From NCBI GenBank assembly GCA_017433975.1, contig JAFRGD010000010.1:1-52741 (forward strand): a stretch of 52,741 nt of DNA, given 5' to 3'. The stretch is from Mogibacterium sp. (GTDB taxonomy: Bacteria > Bacillota > Clostridia > Peptostreptococcales > Anaerovoracaceae). The notes beneath the pieces were generated by a model. That model had not been told where the DNA came from. It did not search any database and saw nothing but the letters and a program-made list of their open reading frames with translations. The position numbers and the translations under genes are program-made. This document shows, in pieces, positions 25,362 through 34,728 of this stretch. How positions within the stretch are numbered: the stretch's first letter is position 1; each line of letters begins with the position of its first letter.

Positions 25362-25987
25362 TGGCAAACGAAAGCAATCTGCAGGAAAACAAAATCGTCC
25401 GGTTTCTGACCCGCGTCTTTGACCTGATCGTACTGAACGTACTGTGCGTCCTGACGTCGCTGCCGATCATCACGGCCGGCGCGTCCGTCACCGCTCTCTA
25501 CTCGGTCATGCTCAAGCTCGTCGTGCGGGAGGAGGGGTACATCGTCCGCGATTACTTCGAAGCGTTCCGCAAGCACTTCAAGGTCGCGACCATCGAGTTC
25601 GTGATCGCTGCGGCGGTCGAGGCGCTGCTCCTCGCCGATTGGCTCATTGCAGCGCGCATGGGGTCGTTCAGCACGGTCATGCGCACGCTCATCGGTGCGG
25701 TCCAGATTATATGGCTGCTGGAAGTCCTGTTCCTGTTCCCGGTCACGGCGGTGTCCGAGAACGGCGTGGTCCGGAACCTCAAGGACGCGCTGCGGGTGCC
25801 GGTCAGCAGCCTGCCGCAGGCCTTCGTGGTCGTCCTGGTCACGCTTTCCGCGGTCCTGGTCACATTGCTGAACCAGACCACCATCATGTACGGGGCGGTC
25901 TTCTGGACCTGCATCGGCGTTGCGCTCATCGCTTTTGTCAACGCGAGACCGCTTCGCGCCATCCTGCGGCCGTTTTACCAACTGTAA
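25361..25987 (+). CDS. YesL-like DUF624 membrane protein
   Basis: 208 residues with about five hydrophobic segments. The opening RVFDLIVLNVLCVLTSLPIITAGASVTALYSVMLKLV contains the conserved YesL/DUF624 features (LNxLxxxxSLPIxTxGAS and LYxxxLKLVR). Such genes accompany sugar ABC-transport operons in Firmicutes; their role is unknown, perhaps assisting transporter assembly. The start overlaps the deglycase stop (TGATG), so it is coupled to it. Confidence 0.8.
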   Translation: MANESNLQENKIVRFLTRVFDLIVLNVLCVLTSLPIITAGASVTALYSVMLKLVVREEGYIVRDYFEAFRKHFKVATIEFVIAAAVEALLLADWLIAARMGSFSTVMRTLIGAVQIIWLLEVLFLFPVTAVSENGVVRNLKDALRVPVSSLPQAFVVVLVTLSAVLVTLLNQTTIMYGAVFWTCIGVALIAFVNARPLRAILRPFYQL

Positions 25988-26028
25988 CGCTTTTGTCCGG
26001 GCTCGCCGGGATCAATCAAGGAGGAGTT

Positions 26029-27183
<1,155 letters not shown>

Positions 27184-27267
27184 CAAAAGCGCAGGATTTG
27201 TGACTGAAAGGCCGGGAGTCCTGCGAAGCTGAACAAGCTTACAACTACAAAGTTTTTCATTTCAATA

Positions 27268-27305
27268 GGGTGCCGCCTCCATAAATATAGGCACCCTTTT
27301 TTTTT
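27268..27305 (+). terminator. Terminator of the fructosamine operon
   Basis: GGGTGCC (27268-27274) pairs with GGCACCC (27290-27296), followed by nine T. Confidence 0.85.
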
Positions 27306-27321
27306 ATTTCTCGCGGAGCCC

Positions 27322-27351
27322 TTGCCGCACGCATAACAGGAGGAATATAAT
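27322..27351 (+). promoter_or_regulatory. Candidate promoter of the leucine-rich-repeat gene
   Basis: TTGCCG (27322-27327) and a consensus TATAAT (27346-27351), 18 bases apart, lie 55 bases before the proposed GTG start. Confidence 0.4.
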
Positions 27352-27406
27352 TATTTGGGCAGAAAGCACAAACCGGCATCCGAAATGAAACGGAGACAGA
27401 CACGAA

Positions 27407-29065
27407 GTGGACAATATCAGAATGATTGAAAAGAGGCTGGACGAAGGGCTCAGCCTGCTCCGTCAATACTATACGGTAGAGGAATGCGCCGTGGACCCGG
27501 TGCTTGCGAACCCCGTCATCGGGGGCCGGCTGCATCACGCCCGACGGTACGACATCCGCGGCGTGGGCAACCTGCTCGCGATGACCGTCACCGAAGCCGC
27601 GGAGAACCAGCTCAGTTCCTTTGTCATCACACCTTACTACAAGAACCTTCCGCTTTTTTCGACGGATTATGTCTATTCGGGCGACCGGCGGTTCTTTCTG
27701 CTCGAAATCTATGACCTCTCGGTCGCGCGTGACGAACCGTTCAACGCAGGGATCGAGGCGTTCCGGGCCTTCAGGCAGAAAATCGCGGACCTGCCGGACA
27801 TCCCAGTGCGGTCCGCGTGGTACGACGACATCCGCCCGGTCTGCTACGCCAAGGCGCCGGCGGCCGAACTGGACGAGCTGTCGATCGACCGGTTTCTGGA
27901 GTTCCTGGCGCTCTTCATCCAAATGGAGCAGACCGCGCCGGCGCTCCCGGAGGACGTGCTCCCAGAGAAGTGGCGCAGAAACAAGGCTTACGCCGACCGC
28001 CTGATCGACGCGGGCGGCGTATCGACGGATCTGTTCACGGCGGCGCTCGGGGCCGAAAATACCAGACGATTCTTCCACGAGGTGTTCTTCGGCGCGGACT
28101 GCTACCGACCGGCCGCGGAGGGCGGACTTCCCGCCGTCTCGATGAAAGGCGTCGAAGACTTCCTGGCGTTCCGGGATGAGGACGGGCTGACCAATCTCGA
28201 CAAGATACAGGCCAACCAGCGCATCATCCGGAGGGTCGCAACGACGGACAAAAGCAAAAGCTATGAGGAAGCGGATGATGTGCAGGCAGCGGGCGAATAC
28301 CCGCCAGGCATCGTGCTGGACGGCGGCAGGCTCATCGGCTTTGGTATCCACATCTTCAACGAGGACGTGTACCCGCTGAAGAGCTTCGAGATCTATTTCC
28401 GCAACTGCGGCCTGGCCGGCGATCTCGACCTCTCCGGCATGGAAGACCTGATATTCATAGATGTATACCACAATCGGATCCGCTCGGTGCGGCTCGAAGG
28501 CCTGAAATCCCTCCGGATCCTCGGCCTCCAGGACAATCGAATCGAACGGCTGGACGTTTCGCAGATGCCGGCATGCCAGGGCATCGACGCCGGCAGGAAC
28601 CGGCTGAAAACGATCGACACTTCGCACAATCCGAAACTGGTCGAGCTTTACATCAACGATAACGACATCGAATGCGTGGACCTCTCGCACAACGCCCGCC
28701 TCAAATACTTCTATTGCCACAACAACCGGATCCGCAACCTCGACGCGACGGCCAATCCGCTGTTGCGGCACCTCAACGCGACCGGGAACCCTTTAAAAGA
28801 AATCAAGGCGTATGCTCCGCAGCGGGATGAACTGCTGCCGCTCGAGATCTCCGCGGGCGAGGGCGGTTGCATCGGGATGCAGTTCAATCCAATCTACAAC
28901 GCGCAGTGGAAAGAGACCGGCGAATGGCAGCAGACGTACTATGCATACCCTGACGAGGGCCGTGTGTTCGACTGCTGGATGGAAGCCGGTGAACCGGTGA
29001 GCACGGAGCCGGTGCTGCAGGACGAGTACGGAAGCAGCCGGCAACTGATTGCAAAGTTCAAGTAG
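27407..29065 (+). CDS. Leucine-rich-repeat protein with unassigned N-terminal domain
   Basis: 552 residues, no signal peptide, so probably cytoplasmic. Residues 1 to about 300 form an acidic, helix-rich domain I cannot assign. From about 300 to 470 run leucine-rich repeats of the 20-21-residue short class (units with DVYHNRI, GLQDNRI, DAGRNRL, YINDNDI, YCHNNRI, NATGNPL), the Asn-rich ladder seen in bacterial LRR proteins. The last 80 residues (QFNPIYNAQWKETGEWQQTYYAYPDEG) look like a beta-strand module. The start is a GTG with a distant GGAG; an ATG at 27422 is an alternative. LRR ladders bind proteins; the partner is unknown. The next gene begins 19 bases after its stop. Confidence 0.75.
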   Translation: MDNIRMIEKRLDEGLSLLRQYYTVEECAVDPVLANPVIGGRLHHARRYDIRGVGNLLAMTVTEAAENQLSSFVITPYYKNLPLFSTDYVYSGDRRFFLLEIYDLSVARDEPFNAGIEAFRAFRQKIADLPDIPVRSAWYDDIRPVCYAKAPAAELDELSIDRFLEFLALFIQMEQTAPALPEDVLPEKWRRNKAYADRLIDAGGVSTDLFTAALGAENTRRFFHEVFFGADCYRPAAEGGLPAVSMKGVEDFLAFRDEDGLTNLDKIQANQRIIRRVATTDKSKSYEEADDVQAAGEYPPGIVLDGGRLIGFGIHIFNEDVYPLKSFEIYFRNCGLAGDLDLSGMEDLIFIDVYHNRIRSVRLEGLKSLRILGLQDNRIERLDVSQMPACQGIDAGRNRLKTIDTSHNPKLVELYINDNDIECVDLSHNARLKYFYCHNNRIRNLDATANPLLRHLNATGNPLKEIKAYAPQRDELLPLEISAGEGGCIGMQFNPIYNAQWKETGEWQQTYYAYPDEGRVFDCWMEAGEPVSTEPVLQDEYGSSRQLIAKFK

Positions 29066-29084
29066 TGACCAGGAAGGAATGACG

Positions 29085-30062
29085 ATGAAGATGAAACGAA
29101 TTGCAGTTGCCGGAGCGGCTGCGGGGCTCGCTGCGGCTGCGGGAGTCACCGCCGCTGATGTAGCCGACGCACTCTTTATGAAAGTGATCAGCCGGGAAGG
29201 GGTCCGGAAATACAAGAGCAGAGGGGACGCGGACATGGATAAGATCCGCGCCCCGTATGGAGACGCGCCGCAGAAGGGCATTGCGTTCCTCCGTTCGACC
29301 CCAAGGGAGAGCGTGACCATAAAGACTTCAACCGACGGTTTGACGCTGCACGGATACTATTATCATGTCGACGAACCGCAGCGAATCGTCCTGATGGCGC
29401 ACGGGTACGCTGGGAGCATCGAGAGCTTCTGCGGCATCGCCAGGTGGCTTTCTGAGCAGAAGTGCGACATGCTCATGATCGAACAGCGGGCCAACGGCCA
29501 AAGCGAAGGCGCTTGGGCCACCTTTGGCGCCCGGGAACAGTTCGACGTCCTCGACTGGCTGTCGTGGATCCGTGACCACAACGACAGCGGGCTTCCGGTA
29601 TACCTGTACGGGACCTCGATGGGCGGCGCCACGGTGCTCATGGCTTCCCGGTATCTTTCTTCTGGCGACGTGGCCGGCATCATTGCCGACGCGGCCTACA
29701 CCAGCATGGAAGAGGTCGTATTCGCGTCGCTCAAACGGCGGATCCGCGTGTTCCCGGTCCGGACGGCCCGATGGATCATGGCGCACAAATGCAGCCGCAA
29801 AGCCGGCTTCGACATCGCCGCCGCCGACGCCGAGAAGGCGCTCCGGCATTGCCTGACACCGGTCCTCTTCATCCACGGAACCGCGGACGAGCGCGTCCCG
29901 GTCGAGCATTCCCGCCGCAACTTTCAGGCGTGCGCCTGCGATGACAAGGAGCTCCTGATCGTCGAAAACGCGAACCACGTCTGCTCCTGGTTCGAGGACC
30001 CGGACCGGTATACCTGCGCGCTCGCCGATTTCTTCAAAAGGCACGACAAAAAGAGTGGGTAA
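29085..30062 (+). CDS. Alpha/beta hydrolase, membrane-anchored
   Basis: 325 residues from ATG 29085, seven bases after AGGAAGG. An Ala/Gly-rich N-terminal hydrophobic stretch (residues 5-30) is probably an uncleaved anchor or signal. The hydrolase fold shows the nucleophile elbow YGTSMGGA (Ser178), the acid Asp in HGTADERVPV and the His in ENANHVCSW; the oxyanion strand is LMAHGYAGS. It resembles the YqkD-like group of surface-associated hydrolases in Firmicutes. The substrate (ester or peptide) is not known. It is likely co-transcribed with the LRR gene and ends before a terminator at 30141. Confidence 0.85.
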   Translation: MKMKRIAVAGAAAGLAAAAGVTAADVADALFMKVISREGVRKYKSRGDADMDKIRAPYGDAPQKGIAFLRSTPRESVTIKTSTDGLTLHGYYYHVDEPQRIVLMAHGYAGSIESFCGIARWLSEQKCDMLMIEQRANGQSEGAWATFGAREQFDVLDWLSWIRDHNDSGLPVYLYGTSMGGATVLMASRYLSSGDVAGIIADAAYTSMEEVVFASLKRRIRVFPVRTARWIMAHKCSRKAGFDIAAADAEKALRHCLTPVLFIHGTADERVPVEHSRRNFQACACDDKELLIVENANHVCSWFEDPDRYTCALADFFKRHDKKSG

Positions 30063-30140
30063 TGGGTCTGTTGCTTTAGGCTTTTTCCAGAGCCGGAGCA
30101 ATACTGCTTTTCCTCGAAGTCGATTGACAGATCAAAGGAT

Positions 30141-30165
30141 ACAGGGAGAAATCCCTGTTTTTTTT
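30141..30165 (+). terminator. Terminator after the hydrolase gene
   Basis: ACAGGGA (30141-30147) pairs with TCCCTGT (30152-30158) with a four-base loop and about eight T. Confidence 0.85.
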
Positions 30166-30175
30166 GTAATAAATC

Positions 30176-30234
30176 TTAAGAATATCATCCATAGATTTTT
30201 AAGAATTGGCTTCTAGAATGTAGTAAATGATAAA
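30176..30234 (+). promoter_or_regulatory. Candidate regulated promoter of the phospholipid operon
   Basis: TTAAGAAT occurs at 30176-30183 and 30199-30206, a 23-base spacing of about two helical turns. TTGGCT (30206-30211) with GATAAA (30229-30234), 17 bases on, is a weak promoter. Spaced direct repeats of this kind are typical of OmpR/PhoB-type regulator sites, but no such regulator is nearby. Confidence 0.3.
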
Positions 30235-30253
30235 TCATCAAGAGGAAAGAGAC

Positions 30254-30838
30254 ATGGCAGTAACTAGGGAAACAAGAATCAAAAGGGCAGTTACCGGGCT
30301 GTTCTTTCTGTTGCTCTTGCTATCTTTCGCGTTTTTCTTGAACGGATGGGCAGGGGGACATTTTAAATCGGTGGAAACGCTGCGCGAATATCTGAGCGGC
30401 TTTGGCGCCATGGGACCGCTGGTGCTGACGTTAATTCAGGCGCTGCAGGTCATCCTGCCGGTCCTTCCGGGGTTTTTGGGCTGCATCGTCGGAGCGATGC
30501 TGTTCGGCTCTGCGGGAGGATTCTGGATCAACTACATCGGAATAACCTTGGGATCGATCGCGGCGTATTGGCTTGCGAGGGTTTACGGAGTGCGATTGGT
30601 GAAACAGATGATTCCCATGGAGAAATACGACAAACTCATCCAGTGGGTCAATGGCAGAAAAAGCTACTCGGTCATCCTGTTCCTCGCGATACTTCTTCCT
30701 CTTGCGCCGGATGATTTCTTCTGTTATTTTTCCGGATTGACGGAAATGAACAGCAGAAAGTTCACCTGGATCGTCATCCTCGCGAAACCATGGTGCATCC
30801 TGTTTTACAGCCTGTTTTTCGCATACCTTCTTTACTAA
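30254..30838 (+). CDS. TVP38/TMEM64-family (DedA-like) membrane protein
   Basis: 194 residues from ATG 30254 with GAGGAAAGAG upstream. About five hydrophobic segments; the VTT-domain motif is FLGCIVGAMLFGSAGGFWIN and the late LAILLPLAPDDFFCYFSGL with the buried acidic pair. Proteins of this superfamily are linked to lipid translocation or lipid homeostasis and membrane potential. Placement directly before phosphatidylserine synthase and decarboxylase genes supports a role with phosphatidylethanolamine. Confidence 0.85.
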   Translation: MAVTRETRIKRAVTGLFFLLLLLSFAFFLNGWAGGHFKSVETLREYLSGFGAMGPLVLTLIQALQVILPVLPGFLGCIVGAMLFGSAGGFWINYIGITLGSIAAYWLARVYGVRLVKQMIPMEKYDKLIQWVNGRKSYSVILFLAILLPLAPDDFFCYFSGLTEMNSRKFTWIVILAKPWCILFYSLFFAYLLY

Positions 30839-30856
30839 ACATTGGAGGACAGTAGA

Positions 30857-31477
30857 ATGTTAGGAGTATATAATTATACAGTGATATTAACCTATATAGG
30901 CATGCTCAGCGGGTTTGCCGGGATCACATTTGCGATGCAAGGGAATATCAGCATGGCAGTGATTTGTCTTCTGATCTCGGGCGTGTGCGACATGTTCGAC
31001 GGCAAGATCGCATCGACGATGGAGCGAACGAGCCAAGAGAAAAGATTCGGAATTCAGATCGATTCGCTGAGCGATTTGATTTGTTTTGGAGTGCTGCCGG
31101 CTGTGATGGTCGTGAATTATATCGAGAACAGCGTGTTCACCTACGCGGCGGCGTCCGCGTATGTCCTGTGCGCGCTGATCCGGCTGGCGTGGTTCAACGT
31201 CAATGAAGAGGAGCGGCAGGACAGGGAAAGCAGCAGAAGAGAATACTATCTCGGGCTGCCGGTCACGCTTGCGGCGGTAATCCTTCCGGTGACATATTGG
31301 GCTGCGGAGCACTTCGCTTGGTCGGACACAGTCGTTTATCCTTCCGTTCTCGCGATGATGTCGGCGGCATTTCTTACACCGTTCAAAATTCGAAAACCAT
31401 CGTTGTCAAAGCTAGGAATGCTCCTGTTCGGCGGCGCCGGAATGCTGCTGTTGATTCTGTCCGGAATGGATGTGTAA
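30857..31477 (+). CDS. pssA: CDP-diacylglycerol-serine O-phosphatidyltransferase
   Basis: 206 residues from ATG 30857, eight bases after GGAGG. The CDP-alcohol phosphotransferase signature is present across the first third: D-M-F-D-G, then an Ala three residues on, then F-G and IDSLSDL, giving the D-G-x2-A-x8-G-x3-D-x3-D pattern that binds magnesium. It joins CDP-diacylglycerol and serine to phosphatidylserine in the membrane. The adjacent psd gene decarboxylates the product, which supports the serine specificity. Several membrane segments follow, ending in LFGGAGMLLLILSG. Confidence 0.92.
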   Translation: MLGVYNYTVILTYIGMLSGFAGITFAMQGNISMAVICLLISGVCDMFDGKIASTMERTSQEKRFGIQIDSLSDLICFGVLPAVMVVNYIENSVFTYAAASAYVLCALIRLAWFNVNEEERQDRESSRREYYLGLPVTLAAVILPVTYWAAEHFAWSDTVVYPSVLAMMSAAFLTPFKIRKPSLSKLGMLLFGGAGMLLLILSGMDV

Positions 31478-31484
31478 ACGAGCG

Positions 31485-32312
31485 ATGAATAAAACAGACG
31501 GTTTTGTAAAATTCATGTATGACACTCTCCCGGGAACCGTGATGCTTCGATTCATAATGAAAACGCGCGCCGATCGCATCATGGTGCGCTTCCTCAGATC
31601 CGCTGCGTCCAAACCCGTGATATCACGTTACGCGCGAAAGCACGCCATAGGCGTCACTCCGGAAGAGTTACAAAGCTACGGCTCGTTTCGGGATTTCTTT
31701 GTCAGGGAAAGCGGAGCGCCGGCTGTGGATTCTTGTCCCGGGCATCTGATCAGCCCCTGCGACGGCTGGTTAAGCGTGCATGAAATCGACGATGGCAGCG
31801 TTTTCAACATAAAAGGATCCCGGTACGGAATCAGCAATCTCATCCGCGACAGCGTCATCGCGGAGAAATACAAAGGGGGGATCTGCCTCATAATCCGACT
31901 GTGCGCATCGGACTATCATTATTACTGCTATATAGATGACGCATGGCAGGGAACGAATCACTTCATCGACGGGGAATTGCACAGTGTGCAGCCCGCTGCC
32001 CTTGGTAAGTATCCGGTATTTGCTCTGAACCGACGCTCGTGGTGTGTCCTGGAAACGGACCACTTCGGTCCGGTGATTCAGACGGAGGTCGGCGCTCTGG
32101 TCGTGGGCGGGATCGTCAACGATAGAGAGAACGAACGCGTCAAACGAGGAGAGGAGAAAGGACACTTTGAACTCGCCGGATCAACGATCGTACTGATGTT
32201 TGAACCGGGGTGGGTAAAAATGCTGCCTGCGTTTGCAAAAGGTACTGCGGACAGCGAAACAAGGGTCACGCAGGGGATGTGGATCGGAGTCAGCCTGACG
32301 GACGAAAGTTGA
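31485..32312 (+). CDS. psd: Phosphatidylserine decarboxylase
   Basis: 275 residues from ATG 31485; an earlier ATG (31470) overlaps pssA and is less likely because relatives begin MNK. The precursor cuts itself within a G-S-T motif, here ELAGSTIVLMF, to create the pyruvoyl group; the residue before G is Ala where Leu or Gly is more usual. Other family blocks are SPCDGWLSV, the SDYHYYCYIDD histidine region, and EVGALVVGGIVN before KRGEEKGHFE. It makes phosphatidylethanolamine from the PssA product. The operon ends at a palindromic terminator. Confidence 0.92.
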   Translation: MNKTDGFVKFMYDTLPGTVMLRFIMKTRADRIMVRFLRSAASKPVISRYARKHAIGVTPEELQSYGSFRDFFVRESGAPAVDSCPGHLISPCDGWLSVHEIDDGSVFNIKGSRYGISNLIRDSVIAEKYKGGICLIIRLCASDYHYYCYIDDAWQGTNHFIDGELHSVQPAALGKYPVFALNRRSWCVLETDHFGPVIQTEVGALVVGGIVNDRENERVKRGEEKGHFELAGSTIVLMFEPGWVKMLPAFAKGTADSETRVTQGMWIGVSLTDES

Positions 32313-32353
32313 ACCGGGGGCATCATGAAAAGAATAAAACGAAAGCAGCAAAG

Positions 32354-32383
32354 AAAAAACCCTTGAAATTTCAAGGGTTTTTT
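32354..32383. terminator. Bidirectional terminator between psd and tRNA-Ser
   Basis: AACCCTTGAAA followed at once by TTTCAAGGGTT, with six A before and six T after. It serves psd on the plus strand and the tRNA-Ser transcript on the minus strand. Confidence 0.9.
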
Positions 32384-32474
32384 GGCGGAGAGAGGGGGAT
32401 TTGAACCCCCGCACGGGAGTTGCCCGCCTGCTGGTATTCGAAGCCAGTCCCTTCAGCCTCTTGGGTACCTCTCC
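32383..32474 (-). tRNA. tRNA-Ser (anticodon CGA)
   Basis: On the minus strand a 92-base class II tRNA begins GGAGAGG and ends CCTCTCC-G-CCA (CCA encoded). The anticodon loop TTCGAAT places CGA at 34-36, reading UCG. A long variable arm (CAGGCGGGCAACTCCCGTG) is typical of tRNA-Ser, and the T loop is GGTTCAAATC. Base 31 (C) faces 39 (A), a mismatch at the base of the anticodon loop. Its promoter and terminator are visible. Confidence 0.93.
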
Positions 32475-32493
32475 ACGAATCGGCAGCAAAAGG

Positions 32494-32522
32494 ATTATAG
32501 CACACTGCCGACATCGTTTCAA
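32494..32522 (-). promoter_or_regulatory. Promoter of tRNA-Ser
   Basis: On the minus strand TTGAAA (32517-32522) and TATAAT (32494-32499) are 17 bases apart and end 19 bases before the tRNA. It lies between the PEP-hydrolase-like stop and the tRNA. Confidence 0.75.
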
Positions 32523-32540
32523 GGCGTTTTTCGTTTCGTA

Positions 32541-33383
32541 TTACCGGACTTTAATCGGGATGGCCTTGAACTCTTTGGTTGCTTCCATCAGCGGCTTCTC
32601 GACCGGGAGCCGCTCCATGCTGGAGGCGCCGACGAAGCCCTGGACGTCCGCTTCTTTGATGACGTAAGCGGCGTCCTCCGGAAATGCGATCGGGCCGCCG
32701 TGGCAAAGGACGATGATCTCCGGGTTGATTGCGAGGGCGGCTTCTTTGATCTCGCGCGTCAGGATCGCAGCGGCCTCAAGAGGCGGGACGCCGCCTTCCT
32801 GGCCAATCGATCCGCCCTTGGTGTTGCCCATGTGCGCGACGATGCAGTCGACACCGGCCTCGGCCATCTGCTCCGCCTGTGGGACGTCAAAGACGTAAGC
32901 CATGGTGTACAGGTCCATTTCGTGGGCCATGCGGATGACGTCGACGTCGCAGTGCCAGCCGAAGCCGCTGGACTCCATGTTATTGCGGAATTTGCCTTCG
33001 AGGAGGGCGACGGTTGGGAAGTTGATGATCCCGGAGAAGCCCATGTCTTTGATCTGCTTGAGCAGGTAGCTCATCTCTCTCGTCGGGTCCGATGGGAAGA
33101 CGCCGGCGATGACCGGCTTTTCTTTGACGATCGGGAGGATCTCGCGCTCGCCCATCTCGAGGACGATGCCGTTCGCGTCACCGATCGGCAGCAGACCCGC
33201 GTAGGAGCTGTGGCCGCCCATGCGGTACCGGCCGGAGTTGTAGATGACGATCAGATCCGCGCCGCCGCGCTCGGCGAACTTGGCGGAGATGCCGATGCCG
33301 GAGCCGGCAGCGACCACGCTGATGCCCTTGTCTAAGCATTCTGCTTTTAATTTGTCGATGACTTGTTGTCTTGTGTATTGCAT
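32541..33383 (-). CDS. Phosphoenolpyruvate-hydrolase-like TIM-barrel protein
   Basis: 280 residues of the PEP hydrolase-like (PF09370) TIM-barrel family. Marks are VVAAGSGIGISAKFAERGGADLIV, GVFPSDPT, INFPTVALLEG, VAHMGNTKGGS and the C-terminal GASSMERLPVE. In many organisms it is fused or paired with the Tm-1-like domain encoded just upstream (11 bases away), and in the tomato Tm-1 protein the two occur in one chain. The metabolic role of bacterial members is not established. GGAGG precedes the ATG. Confidence 0.85.
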   Translation of the reverse strand: MQYTRQQVIDKLKAECLDKGISVVAAGSGIGISAKFAERGGADLIVIYNSGRYRMGGHSSYAGLLPIGDANGIVLEMGEREILPIVKEKPVIAGVFPSDPTREMSYLLKQIKDMGFSGIINFPTVALLEGKFRNNMESSGFGWHCDVDVIRMAHEMDLYTMAYVFDVPQAEQMAEAGVDCIVAHMGNTKGGSIGQEGGVPPLEAAAILTREIKEAALAINPEIIVLCHGGPIAFPEDAAYVIKEADVQGFVGASSMERLPVEKPLMEATKEFKAIPIKVR

Positions 33384-33394
33384 GTCCGGCCTCC

Positions 33395-34612
33395 TTATTT
33401 CAGATATTTAATCAGCAGCGACGACGCCAGATCCGAGAATTCCGGATCGTTGATGTTGGCGTCCACTTCAATGACTTCCACGTTCTCGTTGACGTTGGCT
33501 TTGAGCGCCTGGATGAAGGCCTCGTCCGCCGCCGGGTCGTAGAACGCGCCGCCCTCGGCGTCCATCATGGAGAAGCCTTTGAGCGGGATCAGGAAGACGG
33601 TCTTGCCCTTGGATTCGTTCAGCTTGGCGGCGATGATCTCGCCCAGCTTGGCGTTCTCTTCCGGGGTCGTCCGCATCAGTGTGTTCAGAGGGTTGTGCGG
33701 TACGAGCTTGCGGTCGTGGTATTTGTCCGGAACGCTGTCCATCGGGCCAAAGTTGACCATGTCGAGCGCACCGCAGGAGACGATCTGCGGAATTCCGGCC
33801 GCCGGTCCTGCCGTCAGGCGGTTCGGTCCCGCGGAAAGCCATCCGCCGGCCAGTTCGTCTGCGAGTTCCGTTGTGGTGAGGTCGAGGACGCCGGCGATGT
33901 GGCCGTCACGGATGAGCCGTTCGAGCGTCTTGCCGCCGCTGCCGACCGCGTGGAATACCAGGACCTCGTATCCTTCCTTTTCCAATGCTTCTTTCGCTCT
34001 GACCACGCACGGCGTCGTCACGCCGAACATGGTCGCGGCGACCAGCGGCTTGGAGGAATCATACTCCACGGCTTTCTTGCGGACCATGCCCGAGATGGCC
34101 GCCGCCGCGTTGGACAGGATCATCGCGCTGAAGCGGTTCAGGCCGTCGACGTCGACGATGGAAGGCATCATGACGATGTCGGACTCCCCGACGTAGTTGC
34201 TGACATCGCTGCTCGCGACCGTCGAGACCAGCAGCTTTGGAATACCGATCGGCAGTGCTCTCATGGCCGCGGAGCCGACCGTCGTTCCGCCGCCGCCGCC
34301 CATGCCGTAGATTCCCTGCAACCGGCCTTCCTCATAGAGCCTGCGCGCGATGACTTCGACGCCCTTGCACATGACTTCCATGGCGTGACCGCGGTTCTTT
34401 TCGGCGCGGAGCTCCTCCAGCGAGCCGCCGCCGGCCGCCGCCGTCTCCTCCGCGGAGATTTCCGGGACGAGTCCGCCGGCCGGACCGAAGATCCCGTTGT
34501 CCACATAGATGACGTCCAGTCCGTCGGCTTCGAGGCGCTCGCGGACGAAGCGGTAGATGTCCGCTTTTGTGTCGAGCGCACCGATCAATACAATCGTTGG
34601 CTTCTTCTGCAT
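33395..34612 (-). CDS. Tm-1-like ATP-binding protein (UPF0261)
   Basis: 405 residues from the ATG at 34612, with AAAGGAAAG upstream; a start 45 bases earlier would contain an AAAGGAGG that looks like non-coding leader. The N-terminus TIVLIGALDTKADIYRFV and IYVDNGIFGPAG are characteristic of UPF0261. A glycine-rich GMGGGGGTTVGSAAMRALPIG loop probably binds nucleotide, and MFGVTTPCVVRAKEALE starts the second lobe. Plant Tm-1 binds ATP and blocks a viral replicase; the bacterial function is unknown. It is paired with the downstream TIM-barrel gene. Confidence 0.87.
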   Translation of the reverse strand: MQKKPTIVLIGALDTKADIYRFVRERLEADGLDVIYVDNGIFGPAGGLVPEISAEETAAAGGGSLEELRAEKNRGHAMEVMCKGVEVIARRLYEEGRLQGIYGMGGGGGTTVGSAAMRALPIGIPKLLVSTVASSDVSNYVGESDIVMMPSIVDVDGLNRFSAMILSNAAAAISGMVRKKAVEYDSSKPLVAATMFGVTTPCVVRAKEALEKEGYEVLVFHAVGSGGKTLERLIRDGHIAGVLDLTTTELADELAGGWLSAGPNRLTAGPAAGIPQIVSCGALDMVNFGPMDSVPDKYHDRKLVPHNPLNTLMRTTPEENAKLGEIIAAKLNESKGKTVFLIPLKGFSMMDAEGGAFYDPAADEAFIQALKANVNENVEVIEVDANINDPEFSDLASSLLIKYLK

Positions 34613-34709
34613 CTTTCCTTTGCCGGGTTGCCCATGGCCCGGCGTTCCTCCTTTCATTTACTGGTGTTGAGCATACGGTGATAGGTTTTCACTATGAAAT
34701 AGAATTAAG

Positions 34710-34715
34710 TGTCAA
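34710..34715 (-). promoter_or_regulatory. Possible -35 of the Tm-1-like operon
   Basis: TTGACA on the minus strand about 100 bases before the Tm-1-like start; the expected -10 (TAGTGA or similar) is poor. No terminator is seen after the upstream acyltransferase, so read-through is also possible. Confidence 0.25.
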
Positions 34716-34728
34716 TTTATGAAAAGAG

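Noticed and set aside
23844..25367. A 507-codon minus-strand frame opposite the epimerase and deglycase genes
   Set aside because: It crosses the boundary of two well-recognised plus-strand genes and has no family features.
27257..28771. A 504-codon minus-strand frame opposite the leucine-rich-repeat gene
   Set aside because: It is a shadow frame. The repeating pattern of the plus frame explains the sequence.
33371..34681. A 436-codon plus-strand frame opposite the Tm-1-like gene
   Set aside because: The minus-strand UPF0261 motifs are unmistakable; this frame is a mirror.
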